Shown: positions 8,141 to 18,587, numbered from the stretch's first letter. The stretch: DNA of 64,000 nucleotides from Bacteroidota bacterium (GCA_022562895.1 JADFOK010000004.1:1-64000), one strand, 5' to 3'. The notes: a model not told the origin generated them from the sequence alone. Translations and numbers: made by a program.

Positions 8141-11100
8141 CTATTTTATTATAAGTTTCTTAATTGTGGATTGTAAACCTACTTTAATAGTAATAAAATA
8201 TAAACCACTTGCGTAACCTGAAACATTTAATGTAGCATTAGTTCTTCCGTTAAATAAAGTTTCATTAGTGCTATAAATTGTTTGGCCCAAGCTGTTGGAT
8301 ACAATAATTTTATAATTATTTCCAACAGTAGTATTAATATCAATAAATACTATTTCTGAAGCTGGATTAGGGTAAAGTGAAATACCACCTAACTCGTTTT
8401 CACCAACACTAAGAGTTTCGGCTGAGACATTAATATTATCAATAAAAGTACTGTTACCATATCCATTGATATTTACAAACCTAAACAAAACATTTTCTCC
8501 TTCATAAGGAGTCAAATCAATTTCTTCTGTACGCCAGTCATTTTCTGAGCTGGGTGTCCAGTTGAAAGTAATATAGCCCGGAACGGTAGAGAGGTCAAGA
8601 CCTGTCTTTTCATAAATAGATGTAAAACTAATACCACAATCAATTGAAATTTCAACTCTTAAAGCATCAAAAAATGTTGTCGAATATTGAGCTTTTGCTA
8701 GATCGAATTTTAAAGAAGGAACTCCAGCATTTGTTAAATCAAATATTTCTGTTTGAATAATATCTAGTTGATTTTGTGCATTATAAGTATAGTTATCTAT
8801 AAATGCAGTCACAGTAGGATTCCCATCACTTCCTGTAATACCACTTCGTTCAACCCAAGTTGTACTTCCATCAGGGTTCAATATAGTCCATCCTAATGGC
8901 GGCATACCATTAATTTCAAAATCCTCTAAAAAGTTTAATGAAGTAGCTTCTATGGTGGCGTAGAAATCTAAAGTTGCTTCATCATTACTTGGGTTTTCAT
9001 CCCCTGGAAGATCAACCGTAACGGTTAAAGTATATTCCCCAGAAGTTGCGATATCTAATAGAGTAGCAAAATCAAAAATAACTTGTTGCCCAGAATTTAT
9101 TGTTCCTGCAAAAGTTTCTTCAACTACAGGGTCGTTATTTAATTGGTAGGTGACCATAAAATTACTTTGAGGATTAATTCCGGTATTTCTAATAGTTGCT
9201 GAAATCGTTACCGGAGTATTGTCACAAACAAAGTTAAAATCATTTGCAGTATTGTTAATTGACTCTATGGAAAGGTCATTGTTCAAGGAACAATTCACTA
9301 ATCCTCCAGGATGTAATACAGCTATGGTTCTTCTGCTTTTCCACCCATCTGTATCATTTTTTGCAACCACAGCAAACCATATTTCATCATTAGGATTAAC
9401 AATAGAAATGGTTATACTTGTTGTTGGAGTATTACCTGTAACATCCATGTAAGTAGAACCTAATGTATAGAAATCATAGGATTCAGCTCCTGCAACAGAA
9501 TTCCAGGTAAAAGTTGCCTGGGCAGGACAAACCTGAGAGACATCTACATTAGTTACTAAATTAGCAATAGAAAAATTGTCATCACTTACATCTGAGAATC
9601 CACCACTGGTTACTCTAAAAAGTGCTTCTCCGGTAATTGAGTTAGGTATAGTCCATGAATAAAGAAAAGTTGATGGACCAACAGTTGTAATCGTATTCCA
9701 AGAACCCCCATTATTAGTAGAATATTCTAACAGAAAATCATTAGTTGTATTAATTGCATCCCAATGTATGGCTTCTTGTTCTCCGGGAACAAAACTTTCT
9801 CCCGCATTTGGGTATGTTACAATAATTTCTTCAGAAATAATTTCATAAACCACAAAATATTCTTGTGGCCCCATAGGCACATTAAAACCTGTAACCTCAA
9901 TTTCATAATTACCAGAACCTGGATTGTCTATTAACACTTCTTCCATATTGTTTAAGTGATCAGGGCCTTGAGTTGCAGGTAAGTTCAACAAAATAGGATC
10001 TGGAGTAGAATCTAATATCCAAGGCTCATGCACCGTTGAAGAAGGATCTGTGACTAATAAGTCTAAGTCGTTGACAAGTGCAGGACTCGAACCAATTGAT
10101 GCAGCAGGATCATTCCAATACAACATAAATCTTACTTGTATTGTTCCAGCTGGGATATTTATATTGTGTGTATTAGAATTACCCTGAGTAATATTATCCA
10201 TTAAATGTCGACCATCTTCAATCAGTAAGCCAGCTCTAAAAGCATTTACTATCCCCCAACCAAATTTAAAATCAGGTCCTATATTCCCCGCATCATTGGC
10301 AGTAGCTAAAAGAGTAGCTTTAATAAGTGCAGATTGCGGTAAATTACCACCGTTTGCTTCAGAATATGCTTGGTATAACTGTGCTGAAATCCCCGCAATA
10401 CCAGGGGCTGCCCCCGATGTCCCGCCAAAACTTTGATATCCATTATTTTCGGTTGTTGAGTTTTGATTTTGTCCATTTGCTGTAATATCAGGTTTTATTC
10501 TACCATCATGAGCAGGACCTCTACTGCTTGAATTTACCAAGGAGCCGTCAAAGAAAACATTGGCTGTTGCAATTACATTTTTTCCCTGTTTATGACCTCC
10601 GGTAATATTTCCCCATTGATTTCCGGCACCATATCCACAATTGTTATTGTTTGAATTTCCTGCCGAAAATACATGTAATAAGGTGAGTATATCGTTTGCT
10701 TGAGTGTCTACAGTTTGTGTGATACTTGTATAACCAGCATTACACCCATTACTATAGGATGAGTTAGTGATTTGTACAGTGCCCCCATTTATGTAGTTTA
10801 GAGTTGCAGAATCCAAAAAGTTTGAAACGTAATTTACTACATATACATCTGAGCCGGCAGCCATTCCACGCATTAGAGGATTTAGATTTCCTGCTCCTGC
10901 CATAATACCAGCAACACCATCTCCATGATTTGACCCTGTTCCACTGGCTGAAGAGTTATCTAATCTTCCTTGAAAATCAATATGAGGACCTACAATTCCA
11001 TCATCTCTTACCATAACACCAATCCCAAGACCCGTATAATCTCTTCCAGCTCCGGTTTGAGTATCGAGTCTATTAGATCTATGTAAACTCCTACCTCTGG

Positions 11101-11752
11101 TATCATCTGGAATAGAAGGAGCCACAATTAGTTCGACCCATTTCACATAAGGTAAATTCGCCAATTCATTTAAGCAGTTGTTTGGGATTGATAAATCAAT
11201 ATTGTTCGATCCTTTATATACTTGTTTAACTGCTATTTGTTTTTTAGCCAGATCATTAATCACAAATTCTGAGCTAACGTTTTTATGAAATTGTAATGTT
11301 ACCAAAATATTATCTCCATCCATTGCCCAGTTTTCATATGGAGGGTTATTTAATTCTGAAGAAATTTTAAATCTAAATTCAACAGGAATAATAGCTCTTA
11401 CACCATTATCTTTTAAAAAATTAATAGAAGTAGTATTTGGGAAATAAAACAAATATGTTCTATTTGGAATGTATTCTAATAACTGAAGATTATTATTTTT
11501 AAATCTATCTTGGATAGTTTGATTTGGGGTTTCAAAAAATTGAATCCACCCTACATATCCATTATTAAGTTCAGAATAATCGGGCATTTGGTTCCATTGA
11601 AAAGAATCAATATTCTCCTGAATTTCTATGATTTCATCTTGAAATTGTATGGTGTAAGGATTTTGTGCAAAGGAATTGGAAAAGGTGAATATCATTACTA
11701 AAAGACAAATACTTCTACTTTTCGAGATAGATAAAAAGGTAAAAATTTTCAT
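8141..11752 (-). CDS. secreted subtilisin-family (S8) serine peptidase with T9SS tail, long form
   Basis: A 1203-residue exoprotein with a signal peptide (1-29, ending SFAQ), an N-terminal propeptide-like region (30 to about 220), and an S8 catalytic domain. The apparent triad is Asp250 (VMVRDDG), His276 (SNHGDGVAG) and Ser446 (GGTSGAAPG), with the oxyanion Asn366 (SAGNS). Beta-sandwich modules follow, including one resembling Ser-Thr-rich/Ig-like GPI-type repeats (about 650-730). An extra block of about 300 residues (about 835-1115) resembles CARDB and MAM/jelly-roll domains and is missing from the neighbouring paralogue. The tail (LYPNPASEIVFI ... GLYFITI ... KKLIIK) is a type A T9SS sorting domain. 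Likely role: extracellular protein degradation. Confidence 0.9.
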   Translation of the reverse strand: MKIFTFLSISKSRSICLLVMIFTFSNSFAQNPYTIQFQDEIIEIQENIDSFQWNQMPDYSELNNGYVGWIQFFETPNQTIQDRFKNNNLQLLEYIPNRTYLFYFPNTTSINFLKDNGVRAIIPVEFRFKISSELNNPPYENWAMDGDNILVTLQFHKNVSSEFVINDLAKKQIAVKQVYKGSNNIDLSIPNNCLNELANLPYVKWVELIVAPSIPDDTRGRSLHRSNRLDTQTGAGRDYTGLGIGVMVRDDGIVGPHIDFQGRLDNSSASGTGSNHGDGVAGIMAGAGNLNPLMRGMAAGSDVYVVNYVSNFLDSATLNYINGGTVQITNSSYSNGCNAGYTSITQTVDTQANDILTLLHVFSAGNSNNNNCGYGAGNQWGNITGGHKQGKNVIATANVFFDGSLVNSSSRGPAHDGRIKPDITANGQNQNSTTENNGYQSFGGTSGAAPGIAGISAQLYQAYSEANGGNLPQSALIKATLLATANDAGNIGPDFKFGWGIVNAFRAGLLIEDGRHLMDNITQGNSNTHNINIPAGTIQVRFMLYWNDPAASIGSSPALVNDLDLLVTDPSSTVHEPWILDSTPDPILLNLPATQGPDHLNNMEEVLIDNPGSGNYEIEVTGFNVPMGPQEYFVVYEIISEEIIVTYPNAGESFVPGEQEAIHWDAINTTNDFLLEYSTNNGGSWNTITTVGPSTFLYSWTIPNSITGEALFRVTSGGFSDVSDDNFSIANLVTNVDVSQVCPAQATFTWNSVAGAESYDFYTLGSTYMDVTGNTPTTSITISIVNPNDEIWFAVVAKNDTDGWKSRRTIAVLHPGGLVNCSLNNDLSIESINNTANDFNFVCDNTPVTISATIRNTGINPQSNFMVTYQLNNDPVVEETFAGTINSGQQVIFDFATLLDIATSGEYTLTVTVDLPGDENPSNDEATLDFYATIEATSLNFLEDFEINGMPPLGWTILNPDGSTTWVERSGITGSDGNPTVTAFIDNYTYNAQNQLDIIQTEIFDLTNAGVPSLKFDLAKAQYSTTFFDALRVEISIDCGISFTSIYEKTGLDLSTVPGYITFNWTPSSENDWRTEEIDLTPYEGENVLFRFVNINGYGNSTFIDNINVSAETLSVGENELGGISLYPNPASEIVFIDINTTVGNNYKIIVSNSLGQTIYSTNETLFNGRTNATLNVSGYASGLYFITIKVGLQSTIKKLIIK

Positions 11753-11815
11753 GGTTGAATTTTTAGATTATAAAAACTATTAAGCTCTAAAAAAAGTTTA
11801 TATTTTTTAGAATTT

Positions 11816-11845
11816 CAAATATATCCAATTGCATTTAAAAATCAA
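11816..11845 (-). promoter_or_regulatory. promoter of the 1203-aa subtilase gene
   Basis: On the minus strand a TATATTTG box (11816-11823) is preceded, after 19 bp, by TTG (11843-11845). This fits the Bacteroidota -33/-7 layout. The leader is about 55-60 nt. Confidence 0.6.
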
Positions 11846-11944
11846 TAAGAAATGTCGTTTAAAATGAGGATTGGAAAAAGTATATTGATTAATTCTGTTT
11901 ATGTAAATAAATGTGTTTATTGAGAAAAGTTTAGGTTATTAATT

Positions 11945-11976
11945 AAAGAGCCACACGAAAATGTAGCTCTTTATTA
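11945..11976 (-). terminator. intrinsic terminator of the 912-aa subtilase gene
   Basis: AAAGAGC (11945-11951) pairs with GCTCTTT (11966-11972), with a few further pairs inside across one mismatch. The GAGCTAC core resembles that of the terminator after the neighbouring subtilase, so this element was probably duplicated with the gene. Confidence 0.7.
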
Positions 11977-12004
11977 ATTTTACCTGTATCTGTAAAATGG
12001 ATTT

Positions 12005-14743
12005 TTACTTAACTACCATTTTTTTGGTTAAGGATACTTGTCCTACTTTAATAGTTACAAAGTATAATCCTGTAGTATAATTTGAAACATTAATAGCGGT
12101 ATTAGCACTACCATTAAAGGATATTTCATTGGTAATATACAGAATTTGTCCCAGGCTATTGGTAATCCTCAGTTCAAAAGTATCAGCATTTATATTATTT
12201 ATATTAACAAAAAGTTCATCTGTAGCAGGATTTGGATATAGAGAAACAGCTTCCTTTAATATATTTTCATCAACAGCTAGAATACAATTTAACAAGCCTC
12301 CAGGATGTCTTTTAGCATTGGTTCGTCGACTTACCCATCCTTCGGTATCATTTCTGGCAGCCACTGCAAACCAAAATTCATCATTTGGATCTACTATTGG
12401 CACTGTGATAGTGTTATTTGTTGTATTTGCCACTAATTCCATATATTTTTCTCCCAACATATAAAAATCATAGGATTCTGCGTCGGCAATAGTATCCCAA
12501 TCAAAGGTTGCAGAATCTGGACACACTTCAATAACATTATATGTGTTAGGATATCTTGCAATATTAAAAACCCCATCACTTTCATCTTGGAAAGCACCGC
12601 TAGTAATTCTTATAAGAGCTTCGCCGGTAACCTCATCTGGAACAGTCCAAAAGTATGTATGCACGTTACTACTAACTGTAGTAATAGAATTCCAGGAACT
12701 TCCATTATTTATTGAATATTCTAATACAAAATCTTCGGTAGTATTAATAGCATCCCAATGTATGGTTTGAGCTACTAAAGGGAAAAATTTTTCTCCAGAA
12801 TTAGGGTAGGTTATAGTAAGCTCTTCTGTAATGATCTCATAAACCACAAAATATTCTTGCGGTCCCATAGGTACATTAAAACCCGTGATCTCAATTTCAT
12901 AATTACCAGATCCTGGGTTATTTATTAACACTTGTTCCATGTTGTTTAGATGGTCGGGACCTTGAGTTGCAGGTAAGTTCAACAAAACAGGATCCGGAGT
13001 AGAGTCTAATATCCACGGCTCGTGTACTGTCGTTGAAGGGTCTGTCACTAATATATCTAAATCGTTAACTAGTGCTGGATTCGCTCCTGAGGTAGCCGCA
13101 GGATCATTCCAATAAAGCATAAAACGGACTTGTGTAGTACCCGCAGGGACATTTATATTATGTGTATTTGAATTTCCCTGTGTTATATCATCCATCAGAT
13201 GGCGACCATCTTCAATCAGCAAGCCGGCTCTAAGACCATTTACAATACCCCAACCAAATTTAAAATCGGGTCCTATATTCCCTGCATCCTGTGCAGTATT
13301 TAAAAGTGAAGCTTTAATTAATGCCGATTGCGGTAAATCACCACCGTTAGCTTCAGCATAAACTTGATATAATTGTGCAGAAACTCCGACAATTCCTGGT
13401 GAAGAAAACGATGTACCGCTACCAGTACTATATACATGATTAGGTGAAGTAGAAGTAACTCCTTCACCAAAGGCCGTAATATCCGGTTTTATTCTACCAT
13501 CCGATGCTGGACCCCGGCTACTAAAACCTGATAATGTTCCAATAAAATTGGTACTCGCTGTAGCTATAACATTTTTTCCTTGTTTATGACCACCCGTAAT
13601 GTTACCCCATCCTGCTCCTGCTCCATATCCACAATTGGAAGCACCTGAGTTACCGCAAGAGAAAACATGAATTATAGTGGGAATATCGTGGCATTGAGTA
13701 TCTACGGTTTGTGACGTAGTCGTATAGCCTGCATTACAACCATTACCATAAGAGGAATTGGTTATTTGTGCTGTTCCATCATTAATTAACGTTACGGTAT
13801 TGGTGTCTAAAAAACTTGAAACGTAAAAAACCACATGTATATCGGACCCTGCAGCCATACCTCTTACCTCTGGACTTAAATTTCCCGCACCAGACATTAC
13901 TCCAGTTACAAAATCTCCGTGAGAACCACTATTAGCGCCAGTGTAATGTGTAACTCTACCTTCAAAATCAATATGAGGCCCTATAGTGCCATCATCTCTT
14001 AACATGACCCCAACTCCAACACCAGTATAATTTCTGCCTGCTCCGGTTTGAGTATCAAGACCGTTAGCTCTATGTAGACTTCTTCCCTTAGTATCCTCAG
14101 GAATCGATGGAGGTGTAATTAACTCTACCCATTTTACATAAGGTAAATTTGCCAATTCTTCCAAGCAATTATTCGGAATGGATAATTCTATATTATTAGA
14201 TCCGGTGTATTGTTGCCATACTGCGATTTGTAAACTTGTTAAATCATTAATTACAAATTCAGTGCTAACATTTTTATGATGTTGTAGGATTACTAAAATA
14301 TTAACTCCGTCCATAGCCCAACTTTCAAAAGGAGGGTTATTTAATTCTGAAGAAACTTTAAACCTTCCTTCTACAGGAATAATAGCTCTTACACCATTAT
14401 CTTTTAAAAAAGAAATCGAAGTAGTATTAGGAAAATAAAACAAGTAGGTTCTATTTGGAATGTATTCTAATAACTGAAGGTTATTATTTTTAAATCTATC
14501 TTGGATGGTTTGATTAGGCGTTTCAAAAAATTGGATCCATCCAACATATCCATTGTTAAGCACAGAATAATCTGGCATTTGATTCCATTGAAAAGAATTT
14601 ATATTCTCTTGAACTTCAATGATTTCATCTTGAAATTGTATGGTGTAAGGGTTTTGGGCAAAGGAATTGGAAAAGATGAATATCATTACTAAAAGACAAA
14701 TACTTTTACTTTTCGAAATAGATAAAAAGGTAATTTTTTTCAT
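12005..14743 (-). CDS. secreted subtilisin-family (S8) serine peptidase with T9SS tail, short form
   Basis: A 912-residue paralogue of the downstream 1203-residue subtilase, nearly identical in the signal and propeptide region. The apparent triad is Asp250 (VMLRDDG), His275 (SGSHGDFVTG) and Ser445 (SGTSFSSPG), with Asn365 (SCGNS). The catalytic domain is followed by the same Ig-like and fibronectin-like modules and then directly by the T9SS sorting domain (LYPNPATDELFV ... GLYFVTI ... KKMVVK). It lacks the CARDB/jelly-roll block of the longer protein. Each gene has its own TATATTTG promoter and terminator, so they are a tandem duplication rather than an operon. Confidence 0.9.
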   Translation of the reverse strand: MKKITFLSISKSKSICLLVMIFIFSNSFAQNPYTIQFQDEIIEVQENINSFQWNQMPDYSVLNNGYVGWIQFFETPNQTIQDRFKNNNLQLLEYIPNRTYLFYFPNTTSISFLKDNGVRAIIPVEGRFKVSSELNNPPFESWAMDGVNILVILQHHKNVSTEFVINDLTSLQIAVWQQYTGSNNIELSIPNNCLEELANLPYVKWVELITPPSIPEDTKGRSLHRANGLDTQTGAGRNYTGVGVGVMLRDDGTIGPHIDFEGRVTHYTGANSGSHGDFVTGVMSGAGNLSPEVRGMAAGSDIHVVFYVSSFLDTNTVTLINDGTAQITNSSYGNGCNAGYTTTSQTVDTQCHDIPTIIHVFSCGNSGASNCGYGAGAGWGNITGGHKQGKNVIATASTNFIGTLSGFSSRGPASDGRIKPDITAFGEGVTSTSPNHVYSTGSGTSFSSPGIVGVSAQLYQVYAEANGGDLPQSALIKASLLNTAQDAGNIGPDFKFGWGIVNGLRAGLLIEDGRHLMDDITQGNSNTHNINVPAGTTQVRFMLYWNDPAATSGANPALVNDLDILVTDPSTTVHEPWILDSTPDPVLLNLPATQGPDHLNNMEQVLINNPGSGNYEIEITGFNVPMGPQEYFVVYEIITEELTITYPNSGEKFFPLVAQTIHWDAINTTEDFVLEYSINNGSSWNSITTVSSNVHTYFWTVPDEVTGEALIRITSGAFQDESDGVFNIARYPNTYNVIEVCPDSATFDWDTIADAESYDFYMLGEKYMELVANTTNNTITVPIVDPNDEFWFAVAARNDTEGWVSRRTNAKRHPGGLLNCILAVDENILKEAVSLYPNPATDELFVNINNINADTFELRITNSLGQILYITNEISFNGSANTAINVSNYTTGLYFVTIKVGQVSLTKKMVVK

Positions 14744-14784
14744 GTTTGAATAATTAAATTATTTATGCATTTTTTTAAGAATTT

Positions 14785-14792
14785 CAAATATA
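14785..14792 (-). promoter_or_regulatory. -7 box of the 912-aa subtilase promoter
   Basis: The minus strand reads TATATTTG followed by AAATTC, the same context as the promoter of the paralogous gene at 11816. No clear -33 TTG is seen at 19 bp. Confidence 0.45.
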
Positions 14793-14855
14793 TCTATTTG
14801 TTGTTAGATATCGATAGGATAAGTCGTTAAAATGAATGAAAAGTAAATACATAAA

Positions 14856-15371
14856 CTACTCCTCTGTAAATAATGCCTTTAATTCTGTAGCATCCTTTGG
14901 GCTCATTTTTTTGGCTAAAACTAAGCTCAATTGTTTTCTTCTTAAAGCAGCTTCAAAACGTTCTTTTTCCAATTTTGTTTCCGGAAGTAATTGGGGCACA
15001 GAAACAAGTTGGCCGATTTTATCGAAAGCAACAAAAGTGTAAATACCTTCGTTTGATTTACTACGCATTCCACTTTCTCGATCCTCTATCCAAACATCCA
15101 TAAACACTTCCATAGAACTGTTAAACGCACGAGAGACTTGGGCTTCAACGGTTACAACACTTCCTAAAGGAATCATTTTATTAAAAGCCACATGATTTAC
15201 AGCAACTGTCATTACTATACTACGGCTATGTCTGCCTGCAGCAATACTAGCAGCCCGATCCATTCTTGCCAACAATTCGCCGCCAAACATATTTCCAATA
15301 GCATTGGTTTCACTGGGTAATACTAAATCTGTAATTACCGTACGAGATTCACTTGGAGTTTTAGTTTCCAT
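14856..15371 (-). CDS. acyl-CoA thioesterase (hotdog fold)
   Basis: A 171-residue cytoplasmic hotdog protein of the BACH/YciA type. The N-terminal segment VLPSETNAIGNMFGGELLARMD holds the catalytic Asn-Asp region, and HVAFNKMIPLGSVVTVEA follows. It hydrolyses acyl-CoA to free acid and CoA. The length matches the family. It appears to be a single-gene unit leftward of the SPOR-protein gene. Confidence 0.87.
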   Translation of the reverse strand: METKTPSESRTVITDLVLPSETNAIGNMFGGELLARMDRAASIAAGRHSRSIVMTVAVNHVAFNKMIPLGSVVTVEAQVSRAFNSSMEVFMDVWIEDRESGMRSKSNEGIYTFVAFDKIGQLVSVPQLLPETKLEKERFEAALRRKQLSLVLAKKMSPKDATELKALFTEE

Positions 15372-15430
15372 CGAAAAATATTTTTGTAAAGGTACATTTG
15401 TTAAGAAGAAAAAAAAGAATGAAACTTAAA

Positions 15431-16372
15431 TTAATCTTCAAGTTCCTGTACCAATAACCAAGCATCTGGATTATCGGTACGTTTTATTATTCTTAAGGCT
15501 TGTATTGCCTCCAGACGGGTTTCGTAGCTGCTATATGCTACTTGATGTAAACCATATTTGTTAATACCAATCATATTGGCATCATACCCTTTTTTAAAAA
15601 GTTGTTGTATTTTCCTATCGACATTTGACTTAATTCTAAAAGCACCGGCAATAATATGGTATTTTCCGGATTGTTTAGAAAGCGTAAAGTTTAGGGTAGG
15701 CAAAGGATTTTCAATAATAAAAGTGGCCTCTTCAATTTGGTTTTCTACAAGCGTATTTGCACGTTGTTTTTCAACAAAATTGTATTTTTGTACTTGGCCT
15801 TCATATAGTTTTAGACCCCCAAAACCCGTGATAGAAATAGCAATTAATGCGATGGCTGCATATTTTAAGTAGGGTTTTGCAAACCGTCTTTCGGGGGTAA
15901 ATAGAACAGGAACTTTTTCTTCTAATGCCTCAATGGTTTCTTTGTAAACTTCACGATTTATTTTTGGCGAGATAAAAGAAATTAAACCAAATGCAGCGGT
16001 ATTGAAATTTTGTTTTTTGGAAGGAACAAACTGTACAGAATTTTCTTCATTAAGATTAAAATCTCCAATATTTATTAAGGATATTGTATTTCCCTCAGAA
16101 AGTTGTAAGGAAAGTCTTCCTGTAAAATTTCTAATTTTCTGAAGTGCAGATTCATAACTACATTTCTCAACTGAAGCAACATAGTTCGCCAATAAACCGT
16201 CATTGGTTTGCAATTGTCTATTAAACGATAGAGTTTTTCCAGGGGGATAAAATGTATTGGTTACCGAATCGATTTGCGCTGAATGATATTGTGTTAATAA
16301 GGCTCCAAAACCGGGAATAATTACACATTCATAGCGGTATAATAAATCGTTTATGTAAGTAGCTAATTGCAT
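15431..16372 (-). CDS. HU-CCDC81 and SPOR domain membrane protein
   Basis: A 313-residue protein. Residues 1-60 match the bacterial HU-CCDC81 domain (YECVIIPGFGALLTQY). Residues 65-130 form a second HU-like domain (LSLQLSEGNTISLINIGDF). A transmembrane helix lies near 168-186 (YAAIALIAISITGFGG), and the C-terminal 75 residues form a SPOR domain (YHIIAGAFRIKSNVDRKIQQL ...), which binds denuded septal peptidoglycan. This architecture is widespread in Bacteroidota. It probably links the cytoplasmic side of the division site, perhaps DNA, with the cell wall. It is divergent from dprA. Confidence 0.85.
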   Translation of the reverse strand: MQLATYINDLLYRYECVIIPGFGALLTQYHSAQIDSVTNTFYPPGKTLSFNRQLQTNDGLLANYVASVEKCSYESALQKIRNFTGRLSLQLSEGNTISLINIGDFNLNEENSVQFVPSKKQNFNTAAFGLISFISPKINREVYKETIEALEEKVPVLFTPERRFAKPYLKYAAIALIAISITGFGGLKLYEGQVQKYNFVEKQRANTLVENQIEEATFIIENPLPTLNFTLSKQSGKYHIIAGAFRIKSNVDRKIQQLFKKGYDANMIGINKYGLHQVAYSSYETRLEAIQALRIIKRTDNPDAWLLVQELED

Positions 16373-16491
16373 CTAAACAAATATACCTTTTTTAAAAATT
16401 TATTAACTTCTAACAAAAAGTATTTATTAACAACTCAAAAAATGGTACATTTAGTATTCTTTAAAAACTCCCCTCTTTATATAATTATCCT

Positions 16492-17598
16492 ATGTTGTCC
16501 AAAAAAGAATTACGCTATACGCTGGCATTACAGCGTGTTCAAAATCTTGGGGATATTTCGGCTAAAAAATTGTTAAGTCTGGTAGGTTCAGCAGAAGGAA
16601 TATTTAATGAAAAAAAAAGAAACTTGTTAAAAATTGCTGGTATTGGTGCTTTTAAGTTGAAAGAGCTTAATAAAGTTAAACAACTTGATGCTGCCGACAA
16701 GGAACTTCAATTTATTAAAGAAAATAGAATCTCTTGTAGTTATTATCAAGACAAAAGCTATCCCGAAAACTTAAAACATTGTATTGACGGGCCTATTTTA
16801 TTTTTTTATAAAGGAAATATTGACCTCCAACATAAAAAAATAATAAGTATAGTAGGAACTCGTAATATTACTACTTATGGAAGAAACTTTTGTGAAAAAT
16901 TAGTTGAAGAACTAGCTCCGCTTAATCCAATTATTGTATCTGGGTTTGCCTATGGAGTTGATATAACTGCCCATAAAGCGGCCATGGAAAATGGATTGCA
17001 AACTATTGCTTGCTTTGCTCATGGACTTAACCAAGTATATCCCAAGGCACATAAAAAGTATTTTAAAAAAGTAGAAGAAAACGGAGGTTTTATCAGTGAG
17101 TTTTGGAGCAGTGATGTCTTTGATCGAATTAATTTTTTAAAGCGTAACAGAATTATTGCAGGTATTTCACAAGCCACTATTGTAATTGAATCTTCCGAAA
17201 AAGGGGGAAGCCTTATAACTGCCGATATTGCAAATTCATATAATAGAGAGGTTTTTGCAGTACCTGGAAGAGCAACCGATACTCATAGTCAAGGATGTAA
17301 TAACCTTATAAAAACCCAACAAGCACATTTACTGACACAAGCAGCCGATATTATTTATATGTTAGGTTGGGAAATTGAAAAAACAAATCCTAAACCACAA
17401 CAAACACAATTATTTGTAGATCTTACCGAGGGAGAAAAAATTATATTTCGTTATTTAAAAGATCAAGAAAAGGAACTTTTAGACACTATTGCATTACAAT
17501 GTAAAATGCCAACTTTTAAAGTGGCAACACTATTATTGAATATGGAAATTAAAGGTGTAGTGCAGCCTCTGCCAGGAAAATTATTCAAGTTGGTTTAA
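16492..17598 (+). CDS. dprA: DNA-processing protein DprA
   Basis: A 368-residue protein with an N-terminal SAM/HhH-like region (LQRVQNLGDISAKKLLSLVG). Its Rossmann-type core carries the family signatures VGTRNITTYGRNF, SGFAYGVDITAHKAAM, RNRIIAGISQATIVIES and KGGSLITAD. A winged-helix C-terminus ends PLPGKLFKLV. DprA loads RecA onto incoming single-stranded DNA during natural transformation. It overlaps no neighbour and ends 1 bp before the convergent trpS stop. Confidence 0.95.
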   Translation: MLSKKELRYTLALQRVQNLGDISAKKLLSLVGSAEGIFNEKKRNLLKIAGIGAFKLKELNKVKQLDAADKELQFIKENRISCSYYQDKSYPENLKHCIDGPILFFYKGNIDLQHKKIISIVGTRNITTYGRNFCEKLVEELAPLNPIIVSGFAYGVDITAHKAAMENGLQTIACFAHGLNQVYPKAHKKYFKKVEENGGFISEFWSSDVFDRINFLKRNRIIAGISQATIVIESSEKGGSLITADIANSYNREVFAVPGRATDTHSQGCNNLIKTQQAHLLTQAADIIYMLGWEIEKTNPKPQQTQLFVDLTEGEKIIFRYLKDQEKELLDTIALQCKMPTFKVATLLLNMEIKGVVQPLPGKLFKLV

Positions 17599-17599
17599 A

Positions 17600-18568
17600 T
17601 TAATAACCAAGCTTTTTACGAACTCTTTTTAAAACGACATCAGCAACTATTGAAGCTTTCTCAGCTCCAATAATTAAAGCTTTATCAACTTCTTGTAGAT
17701 TCTCAATATAGTAATTGTAACGAGAACGTTCTTCAGAAAATTTATTAATTATAAGTTCGTATAATTCTTGTTTAGCAATACCATAACCATATCCGCCAGC
17801 TTGATATTTATTACGCATTTCTATTATATTTTCAGAAGTTGCAAGTAATTTGTAAATAGCAAAAATATTACAAGTATCAGGGTTCTTAGGTTCCTCAAAT
17901 GGAGTACTATCTGTTTTAATTTTCATAATCTGTTTGCGAAGTTTTTTATCAGGCAAAAAGATATTGATAATGTTGTCTTTTGATTTACTCATTTTTTGTC
18001 CATCTGTTCCTGGTACATGCATGGTAGATTCCTTAGCTTTGGTTTCGGGAATTACAAAAATTTCTCCCATTTTTGCGTGAAATCGGGAAGCCACATCACG
18101 AGTCATTTCAAGATGCTGCAATTGATCCTTCCCAACTGGAACAATATCTGCATCGTATAAAAGAATGTCTGCTGCCATTAACATAGGATAAGAAAATAAC
18201 CCTGAGTTTACATCTTCTAGACGGTCTGATTTATCCTTAAACGAATGTGCTAATGTTAATCGTTGATAAGGAAAGAAGCAACTTAAATACCATGTAAGTT
18301 CGGTAACTTGGGGAACATCACTTTGGCGATAAAAAACAGTTTTATTTATATCCAAACCAAAAGCCAACCAAGCTGCTGCTGTACTATATGTGCTATTTTG
18401 TAATACTTTGGGATCTTTAATTTGTGTTAATGAATGCAGATCTGCAATAAACAAAAAAGATTCATTTTTTGGGTTGTTTGCCATTTCAATTGCAGGCAGA
18501 ATAGCTCCCAAAATGTTTCCTAGATGAGGGGTGCCTGTACTTTGTATCCCAGTAAGTATTCTTGGCAT
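17600..18568 (-). CDS. trpS: tryptophanyl-tRNA synthetase
   Basis: A 322-residue class Ic synthetase. The HIGH-type motif is TGTPHLGNILG and the KMSKS loop is DGQKMSKSKDN. It also has DLHSLT and the conserved ADILLYDADIVPVGKDQ segment that contacts tryptophan. Length is normal. It charges tRNA-Trp with tryptophan using ATP. It is divergent from an acyltransferase gene across a 76-bp region holding both promoters. Confidence 0.96.
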   Translation of the reverse strand: MPRILTGIQSTGTPHLGNILGAILPAIEMANNPKNESFLFIADLHSLTQIKDPKVLQNSTYSTAAAWLAFGLDINKTVFYRQSDVPQVTELTWYLSCFFPYQRLTLAHSFKDKSDRLEDVNSGLFSYPMLMAADILLYDADIVPVGKDQLQHLEMTRDVASRFHAKMGEIFVIPETKAKESTMHVPGTDGQKMSKSKDNIINIFLPDKKLRKQIMKIKTDSTPFEEPKNPDTCNIFAIYKLLATSENIIEMRNKYQAGGYGYGIAKQELYELIINKFSEERSRYNYYIENLQEVDKALIIGAEKASIVADVVLKRVRKKLGY

Positions 18569-18587
18569 GGATGTTTACTATTTTTCA

